Below, one piece after another: positions 58,297 to 64,000 of a stretch of DNA of 64,000 nt (position 1 is its first letter; each line of letters begins with the position of its first letter). A program made the position numbers and the translations under genes. The notes under the pieces were generated by a model. The model worked only from the letters and a program-made list of their open reading frames with translations, was not told the DNA's origin and searched no databases. The stretch is from Paenibacillus amylolyticus (GTDB taxonomy: Bacteria; Bacillota; Bacilli; Paenibacillales; Paenibacillaceae), in assembly GCF_029689945.1 (NCBI RefSeq), contig NZ_CP121451.1, forward strand, positions 434,001 to 498,000, given 5' to 3'.

Positions 58297-59269
58297 GGCC
58301 ATCCCCTCCTGTTCCTGCATATTGCATTACTGCTACGCTGAATGTGACTCCAAGTCCGACGGTAACAAGCAGATAATACTCCTCTGGCTGCAACCGTTTC
58401 TGCTCCAGAATGGCTTGGAGATTAATAAAGGGATCCGAACAGAAACAATGTCCGATCTCCTGTATGTTGGACGTATATATGCGTTCAAGGGGATAGGATA
58501 AACGGATCGCCACCTTCTTCCACGAGGACAGATTCACATTATGCGGCACGATGTATCGGATATCCTGCAACGTCAGACCCGCCTGCTCCACGGCTGCAAC
58601 TATGGCTTCACATAACCGAGGCGTGTATATTTCCTGAAACTCCCTAAGAATCTGCGGGGTTCCCGTTAATACATTACAGAATTGGCCCAGTGTGACACTC
58701 GTGAGTCCAACGACACGGCTTCCGTTACCCTGGTTGCCTACCAGCACGGCGGCTGATGCCTCTCCCATCACGGTAGTATTGGGGATCAATTGCACAACGG
58801 GACTAAATGTTTTTTCACCTGTCAAAATTAAAATATGATCATCCGCTTCCAATGAAGGCAGCAATGTCTCGGCAACATTCAGGGCAATTAAGCCTGATGC
58901 ACAGTTCTGCTGCGTAAGCGAAAACGCGATGGTATGCTGCAATCCGTAAGCCTGTTTCAAGGCTTGCAAAACTTTCATAGGAAAGGGGAAATTTTCCTGA
59001 ATTGTGTGGCAATAAATGATATACTTAATCGAGTTGGGAACGATCTCGGGAGTATTTACCACCTGGGTTAATACGCGCCCAAGCAACGAAGCCAGATCTC
59101 CATCCCTGTCCTGCCGAACCTGTTTCAACCCGTGAATTTTTTCCAGCACTTTTGTCTGGGCATGATTAAGTCCCAGCACCTCGTTCAGTTCCCTGATTGG
59201 CACAATGTGCTCCGGAATGTAAGACCATATTTGCTTGATATGCATCGGCTTCAGACACCTCGTTATCAC
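58293..59269 (-). CDS. 3-oxoacyl-ACP synthase III-like enzyme (KAS III #1)
   Basis: About 326 residues. Nucleophile Cys in FSLTQQNCASGLIALN, His in YIVPHNVNLSSWKKVA, and again IQEIGHCFCSDPFINL in place of the usual catalytic Asn box. As printed, the frame runs on to 58235; adding one base in CCCC 58303-58306 gives a stop TGA overlapping the GTG of the ATP-grasp gene, which is the likely real end. It is the first enzyme of the cluster after the arginine-repeat peptide. KAS III enzymes of this kind start chains from unusual acyl units. Confidence 0.8.
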
Positions 59270-59300
59270 TAACGTACGAATCTCACTGCAATTATAGGGA

Positions 59301-59324
59301 GATAAAGAGCTTCCGCAGAAGCTC
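59301..59324 (-). terminator. Hairpin between the repeat-peptide gene and the enzyme genes
   Basis: On the minus strand GAGCTTC-TGCG-GAAGCTC is followed by TTTATC. The weak T-tract suggests partial termination, giving more peptide-gene mRNA than enzyme mRNA, as often seen behind precursor-peptide genes. Confidence 0.65.
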
Positions 59325-59367
59325 CCATCTATGAATCTAGCGTAATACTTTAAGTAAGTAGGAAAAA

Positions 59368-59574
59368 TCAGGCACGGGCCGCCGCTGCACGGGCTTCGAC
59401 AGCACGAGCTTCAACTGCACGAGCCGCTACAGCACGGGCTTCAACTGCGCGAGCGGAAGCCGCGCGTGCACTGACTTCACGTGCCTCGCCCAGTTCACTC
59501 GTTTCCACATGTGCTGCTTCAATTTCTTTGCGTTTCAGTTGCTCCAGTGTAATGGGAGTCGCTTTAATGACCAT
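59368..59574 (-). CDS. Arginine-pentad repeat peptide (putative precursor)
   Basis: 68 residues after AAGGAGG, eight bases before ATG 59574. Residues 1-31 form a non-repetitive head (VIKATPITLEQLKRKEIEAA...). From residue 32 on, arginine occupies positions 32, 37, 42, 47, 52, 57, 62 and 67, exactly every fifth residue, in units such as RAVEA and RAASA. This is a leader-core layout of a ribosomal precursor. It has its own promoter and a following leaky hairpin. Proposed roles: substrate of the ureohydrolase, acyltransferase and M16 peptidases of the cluster. Alternatively it could be an alanine-rich helical helper protein. No homologous family is known to me. Confidence 0.7.
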   Translation of the reverse strand: MVIKATPITLEQLKRKEIEAAHVETSELGEAREVSARAASARAVEARAVAARAVEARAVEARAAAARA

Positions 59575-59606
59575 TCATATCTCCTCCTTTCATCTTAGAT
59601 ACTCTG

Positions 59607-59654
59607 ATTCTATAATCTCCCAAATTGGATTTAAACTGTAAATGGAGGTAAATG
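59607..59654 (-). promoter_or_regulatory. Promoter and activator-type site of the repeat-peptide operon
   Basis: On the minus strand TTTAAA (59635-59630), 17-base spacer, TAGAAT (59612-59607). The 15-mer AAATGGAGGTAAATG (plus strand, 59640-59654) abuts the -35 box. The same 15-mer and the same core promoter recur before the exported-peptide gene at 61332. The 15-mer contains two AAATG half-sites ten bases apart. Confidence 0.7.
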
Positions 59655-59756
59655 AACCTCTCACTCTCCTTACCTCTGCTTCTACACATGCGATGAACCC
59701 AACATACCAATCACATCTCCATTCCATTCAATCTATTCAAGGGACGGTGAACGATC

Positions 59757-61005
59757 ATGCTCGGACCTAAAATCCGGCAAATCCAGGAGCAGCTTGGACT
59801 GTCTCAGAAGCAACTGGCAGGTGAGGATATGACGCGTTCTTACATCAGCCTTATTGAAAAAGGCAGGGCCGTTCCCTCGCAACGCATGTTAAAAATCATC
59901 GCCAGAAGACTTAATACACCCATGGAGTTTTTTCTGGGAGGAAGTGCATCGACAGATACGGATATTGGGGAAGCTGTACTGGAAAAGGCCAGATCCTATT
60001 ATGCCGAGCAGAATGATACTGCCTGCATCCGCATTGCCCATAAAGCGCTGACACTGACGGAGGATATCTCGGACCAGTCGGAAGCCTACCTGCTTATTTT
60101 GCGAAGTTACAACAGACTGGGGGATTACCGACAAGCCCTGGATGAAGGGGAGAACGCAGCATTTACAGTCATTCGAACGGGTGACAGGGAGCGCATTGTT
60201 GAATATTATCTTGAAATGGGGAGAGCGGCTTTTCATGCAGAGCTTTTCATGCTGCCCGGAAGCATTATGAACAGGCGTATACGTACAGCAGCAGACTCAA
60301 ACATCTACAGGAAGAACACATCCAGTCGCTGACCTTTCTGGGCACAACCCATTTGAGGCTGGGCAATGTGAATGAGGGGCTGAACTACTATCTCAAAGCG
60401 GAGAAGGAAGCCCAGATGGCGGGGCAACCGGAATTGTATGGCGATATTACGCTGGGTCTGGGCAAGGCATATTATATCTCCGAGCAGGACGGACACATGT
60501 CGTTAAGTTATGACTGGACCAAGAGATCCGTACAGGCCTATAAACAGGCGAGAAGCGAATCCTATGTTCTGGCACTTCACAACCTGGCCGTGATCCAGCT
60601 TCATATGGGGCAAAAAAAGAAGCCCTCCCCTTGCTGGATGAATGCGCACGAATTTACGACCAACGCAATCTTCCCCACAAGAAGGCTTCCATATTGGAGG
60701 AAATCAGTAAAATTTATTTGGAGCAGGGCGAGCCAGAACAGGCAGAGGCCATCATCAAAGAAGCCCTTCAACTCCTGGATCAGCAAGATGAAGGGATGCT
60801 TCGTGCCAAACTGTATCGCTTGCTTGGCATTGTATTTCATGAGAAAAACAATGCCAATGAGGGATATTATTTTCTAAGAATGAGTCACGATCTGCTTAAA
60901 CGCATCTATGCAAACCGCGAGGCTGACATCAGCCAGCAACTTCTTCTGCTAAGCCTTCAGGATCGTAAAATGAACTATGAGGATTATAAATCTTTTATCA
61001 AATAA
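59757..61005 (+). CDS. XRE-TPR regulator of RRNPP/NprR type (two frame breaks)
   Basis: About 416 residues when repaired. The N-terminal XRE helix-turn-helix (GPKIRQIQEQLGLSQKQLAGEDMTRSYISLIEKGRAVPSQRMLKIIARRL) is followed by TPR helices to the end (YYLKAEKEAQMAGQPELYGDITLGLGKAYY; YFLRMSHDLLKRIYANREADISQQL). The length equals NprR-type regulators that bind small pheromone peptides in the TPR groove. Missing bases lie in TTTT 60244-60247 and the A7 run 60612-60618. It is divergent from the repeat-peptide operon and convergent with a small exported-peptide gene. It probably binds the shared 15-mer. Confidence 0.85.
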
Positions 61006-61128
61006 AAGCGGTGAACTTCTTCATCTAACAACTGAGTACGCAGAGATATGAACGGATGGATCCTAGGGTCTCTGAACAGGGACCCCCACTTCCGGGAATC
61101 CGCGGTGTAAGCGCACAGAATCAACCTC

Positions 61129-61332
61129 TCATCGACCAGGTACAGGGTCATTCAGATCCAGCAACGTTTCCGTAGATCCGGCATATTCTTGTCCCTGCTG
61201 ACCACCAGACTTAGTCGATCCTGCATATGCCTCCGATACATGAAGCTGTCCTGTAATAAAAGGCAGGAGCATGATGGTAATCATGCAGAGTTCACTTGCC
61301 GTTATAACGAGTTTGCTTCCTTTACTCTCCAT
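61129..61332 (-). CDS. Small exported peptide, candidate pheromone precursor (Phr-like)
   Basis: About 67 residues. ATG 61332 is used because GAGGAG lies eight bases upstream; ATG 61338 would overlap it. A hydrophobic signal-like segment (LVITASELCMITIMLLPFITG) is followed by a hydrophilic tail with a repeated motif, SEAYAGST and QEYAGST. Size, export signal and repeated short tail are those of Phr/NprX-type pro-peptides. It lies next to an RRNPP regulator with a promoter that carries the cluster's regulatory 15-mer. The mature peptide cannot be fixed from sequence. Confidence 0.65.
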   Translation of the reverse strand: MESKGSKLVITASELCMITIMLLPFITGQLHVSEAYAGSTKSGGQQGQEYAGSTETLLDLNDPVPGR

Positions 61333-61400
61333 GCTCATCTCTCCTCAGGTTCATCATTGGGTAGCATCATCCACCATCAGTTCGTGGCAACCTAAGACGT

Positions 61401-61456
61401 ATTCTACGGATAATTGCAATGACTTTAAATACGTTAATTACCATTTACCTCCATTT
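61401..61456 (-). promoter_or_regulatory. Promoter and shared 15-mer of the exported-peptide gene
   Basis: On the minus strand TTTAAA (61429-61424), 17-base spacer, TAGAAT (61406-61401). CATTTACCTCCATTT (61442-61456) is the reverse complement of the 15-mer at 59640-59654 and lies 12 bases upstream of the -35 box. Both promoters have identical core hexamers and spacer length. Confidence 0.7.
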
Positions 61457-61467
61457 GCGCATGAAAC

Positions 61468-61887
61468 TTACGTGTAAAAGGTCATGTGCACTTTGTCTTC
61501 GCGATAATAATCCAGTCGTTGTTTCATCGTACCTGTATGCAGTTCAAACAGATGACCGTCCGGATCGGTAAAATATACAGATAATGCATCCCGCGGATCT
61601 CTTGGCCTTCCGGGAAGAATGTCTGCACCAGCTTCTCGCAGCTGCTGCACAGACGCGTCGAACTCCTCTTCTGTAACGGTAAATGCAATATGGGTATAGG
61701 TTCGTTCCGTATAGTTGCGAATAACATCCTCCTGATTCAGAGCGATCCACAGACCGGCAAGTTCGAAATATGCCAGTTTGCGTCCTTTCACCTGAATCCG
61801 GGCACCGAGAGCCTGTTCATAAAAGGTAATGGCCCGCTCCAGATTGGACACGGAAAAGCACAAATGATTAATTCCCTGAATATTCAT
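61468..61887 (-). CDS. fosB: FosB metallothiol transferase (fosfomycin resistance)
   Basis: 139 residues of the vicinal-oxygen-chelate fold: INHLCFSVSNLERAITFYEQALGARIQVKGRKLAYFELAGLWIAL, TYTHIAFTVTEEEF, ILPGRPRDPRDALSVYFTDPDGHLFELHTGT. Metal ligands are His8, His about 69 and Glu in LFELHTG. FosB adds bacillithiol to fosfomycin with a divalent metal. The match to the Bacillus protein is close in my memory, including KGR-AYF and the LPGR-RD-RD loop. The exported-peptide gene follows on the same strand. Confidence 0.9.
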   Translation of the reverse strand: MNIQGINHLCFSVSNLERAITFYEQALGARIQVKGRKLAYFELAGLWIALNQEDVIRNYTERTYTHIAFTVTEEEFDASVQQLREAGADILPGRPRDPRDALSVYFTDPDGHLFELHTGTMKQRLDYYREDKVHMTFYT

Positions 61888-62042
61888 GTGGCTCCTGACA
61901 CCTCCATCAATTTAAGGACCTATCCTTATTATGGTATATTCTGTACAAAAAACAACAGGCTGACTGGCTCCTCTCGCACCTTCTTCTGGGCGGATGCATA
62001 GGTTATCCGTATCAATGAACGTTCGAGGAGGATGTAAAGCGA

Positions 62043-62942
62043 ATGAATCCTGTCTATCCTTTTTATGGAGAGAAAACAGTGTGCAAGGAGCAAAAGCTGG
62101 CATTTCCACCGCAGCATCAGGACCAGCAACCCGGTCTGGAAACCCTGATGGTGCCCGAACCGATTAGTGAAGATCCCGCTTATATCGGCAGCTGCAAACT
62201 CGAAGGCAAAGTAGCCATTATTACGGGTGGTGATAGCGGCATCGGCCGGGCAGCAGCCATCGCTTTTGCCAAGGAAGGTGCGGATATCGTCATCGCTTAT
62301 CTATATGAACGGACAGATGCAGAAAGGACTCGTGAACGGATCGAAGAATTGGGACAACGCTGTCTCTTAATCGAGATTGATCTGCGCCTAAAGAAAAACT
62401 GTGAAGCCGTCATCCGCTCGACGATGGAGACCTATGGGAAGATCGACATTCTGGTCAACAACCATGGTGTGCAGTATGTGCAACCAAGCATTGTTGATAT
62501 TACGGAAGAGCAGCTATACCATACCTTTCAGACGAACGTGTTCGCTTATTTCTTTCTGATCCAGGCCGCCCTCCCCCATCTGTGCAAAGGTGCCTCCATC
62601 ATCAATACGGCTTCCATTACGGCATACAAAGGCAATATCCAGTTAATCGATTATTCCTCCACCAAAGGAGCTGTCGTGTCACTGACTCGGGTACTCTCCC
62701 AATCGCTCGCTTCACAAGGGATTCGTGTGAATTCCGTTGCCCCTGGTCCCATCTGGACACCGCTCATTCCTGCCAGCTTCTCCGCGGAGGATGTACAGGT
62801 ATTTGGAACGGAGACACCTATGGGTCGGGCTGGTCAGCCATATGAACTGGCGGCAACTTACGTCTATCTCGCCTCCCGCGATTCATCCTACGTCACAGGT
62901 GAGTGCATTCATGTCAATGGCGGCGATATGGTAACGACATAG
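62043..62942 (+). CDS. SDR-family oxidoreductase (YhxC/YdaD type)
   Basis: 299 residues. An N-terminal tail (FPPQHQDQQPGLETLMVPEP) is typical of general-stress SDRs related to YdaD and YhxC. The NAD motif is IITGGDSGIGRAAAIAFAKEGADIV, followed by LVNNHGVQYV, the Ser/Tyr/Lys centre INTASITAYK... YSSTKGAVVSLTRVLSQSLA, and GPIWTPLIPASF. GAGGAGG lies eleven bases before ATG 62043. Divergent from fosB. Substrate unknown. Confidence 0.88.
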   Translation: MNPVYPFYGEKTVCKEQKLAFPPQHQDQQPGLETLMVPEPISEDPAYIGSCKLEGKVAIITGGDSGIGRAAAIAFAKEGADIVIAYLYERTDAERTRERIEELGQRCLLIEIDLRLKKNCEAVIRSTMETYGKIDILVNNHGVQYVQPSIVDITEEQLYHTFQTNVFAYFFLIQAALPHLCKGASIINTASITAYKGNIQLIDYSSTKGAVVSLTRVLSQSLASQGIRVNSVAPGPIWTPLIPASFSAEDVQVFGTETPMGRAGQPYELAATYVYLASRDSSYVTGECIHVNGGDMVTT

Positions 62943-63182
62943 GCTTGTGTGGAATGTGGGTGATATCGTTAACTGATGTCACTCCACTTGGTAAAATTAA
63001 AACATGTGGATGGTTAGCCATCCAGGTCGGGTTGGAACGCATTTCTGTACGATGTACTGCTCATGTCAGGTTGGATTTGGCAGGTGTGGCAGGATATCGC
63101 TTGTCCGGTTGCGAAGAGGGTTAGGAGTATAATCCGGTTATACCGGAGCCTGACATCTTGCGACAAGGAGCTGAACAACCTG

Positions 63183-64000
63183 ATGAACTTCGATCCACTC
63201 TACCAACCGTACCCCTCTTACCGCGTGCCTGTGTATGCGAAACAAGGCATGGTCGCCACATCACAGCCACTGGCTGCACAAGCCGGTCTGGATGTATTGA
63301 AAAAGGCGGCAATGCCATTGATGCCGCCATTGCAACTGCGGCAGCACTCACCGTGCTGGAGCCCACGTCCAATGGCATTGGAGGCGATGCTTTTGCCCTC
63401 GTCTGGACCGAGGGCAAACTGCATGGCCTGAATGCCAGCGGCCCTGCGCCTCAGGGCATATCCATTGAGGCGCTTCAAGCGGCAGGCCATACGGAGATGC
63501 CGAAGCTTGGGGTTGTGCCGGTGACGGTGCCTGGCGCACCGGCGGGTTGGGCTGAGCTGAGCCGCCGTTTCGGGCGGCTCACGCTGGCGGAAGCGCTGGA
63601 ACCGGCCATCCGCTATGCGGAGGAAGGTTATCCGCTTGCGCCTGGGCTGGCCCGCCACTGGGCAAGGGCAGCCGAGATCTATGCACGCCAGGGCGATGCG
63701 GAAGCAGGGCGGGCGTGGTTTGAGACATTTGCTCCGGGCGGGCGTGTTCCCGCCGCTGGAGAGATGTGGCGCTCGCCGGATCATGCGGCGACGTTGCGCC
63801 AGATTGGCGAGAGCGAAGCGCGAGACTTTTACGAAGGAGAACTGGCCGAACGCATTCATTCCTTTATCGCAGAGCACGGCGGTTATCTGACTCGCGAAGA
63901 TCTGGCGGCATTCCAGCCCGAATGGGTTGATCCGATCTCGGTCTCCTACCGTGGATACGATGTATGGGAGATTCCGCCGAATGGACAAGGCTTGATTGCT
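63183..64000 (+). CDS. ggt: Gamma-glutamyltransferase-family protein (5' part; one frame break)
   Basis: The first about 273 residues. After one missing base at GG 63305-63306 is added, the frame reads [40 protein letters not shown], the N-terminal signature of gamma-glutamyltransferase/cephalosporin acylase. Then come LNASGPAP, TVPGAPAGWAELSRRFGRL and RGYDVWEIPPNGQG. The autocatalytic Thr lies beyond the window end. No signal peptide is seen, so the enzyme may be cytoplasmic. ATG 63183 is the likely start, with AAGGAG 12 bases away. The 240 bases before it hold no gene I can support. Confidence 0.85.

Noticed and set aside
63218..63988. 256-codon minus-strand frame over the gamma-glutamyltransferase start
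   Set aside because: GC-rich shadow of a recognised family gene on the plus strand.

Overview
The window reads as chromosome of a Paenibacillus-like Firmicute. The evidence is inferential: strong AAGGAGG ribosome sites, sigma-A promoters, YjcZ-type sporulation peptides, a YesM/YesN-style two-component pair, a bacillithiol-type FosB and a Sfp-type phosphopantetheinyl transferase. No rRNA, tRNA or CRISPR array was seen.

Layout. 1-4.8 kb: CheW (partial), an M29 aminopeptidase, and a TetR-controlled reductase/hydrolase fusion, flanked by two clusters of DnaA-box-like 9-mers. 4.8-9.8 kb: a compact operon (MFS exporter, two ATP-grasp ligases, a YqcI/YcgG-cupin fusion) that looks like a small natural-product pathway. 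9.9-17.4 kb: a sugar ABC importer with its own sensor kinase and AraC-type response regulator. 17.4-28.4 kb: transporters, TspO-like protein, RidA, LytS-like sensor kinase, PAP2 phosphatase, HD-GYP protein and an ECF sigma/anti-sigma pair. 28.4-34.4 kb: mostly intergenic and accessory, with an octamer tandem repeat, spore-type micropeptides, BNR-repeat protein and a 140-bp exact duplication around a secreted-protein gene. 34.4-43.6 kb: class Ia ribonucleotide reductase (nrdA, nrdB), a toxin-antitoxin-like pair, SUKH, phosphotransferase and S9 peptidase genes.

43.7-61.5 kb is the most interesting part. It is a large, nearly all-minus-strand biosynthetic cluster. A tiny gene encodes a peptide with arginine at exactly every fifth residue. 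It is followed by a hairpin and then by two KAS III enzymes and two degenerate thiolase-fold partners, an ACP, a butirosin-type amino-acid loading pair (BtrJ-like ATP-grasp, BtrK-like PLP decarboxylase), two acyl-CoA-dehydrogenase-like proteins, a MATE exporter, an arginase-family enzyme, an acyltransferase, two M16 peptidases and a Sfp-type activator. Divergent from it lies an XRE-TPR (RRNPP-type) regulator, followed by a small exported-peptide gene. The promoters of the arginine-repeat gene and of the exported-peptide gene share an exact 15-mer and the same TTTAAA-17-TAGAAT core. This suggests a quorum-sensing-controlled, peptide-linked aminoacyl/acyl pathway that I cannot match to a described system. 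61.4-64 kb: fosB, an SDR oxidoreductase and the start of a gamma-glutamyltransferase.

Quality warning: I count 26 single-base frame breaks, essentially all in short homopolymers, including one in nrdA. They look like sequencing errors, so split genes are annotated below as single genes with the break position given.
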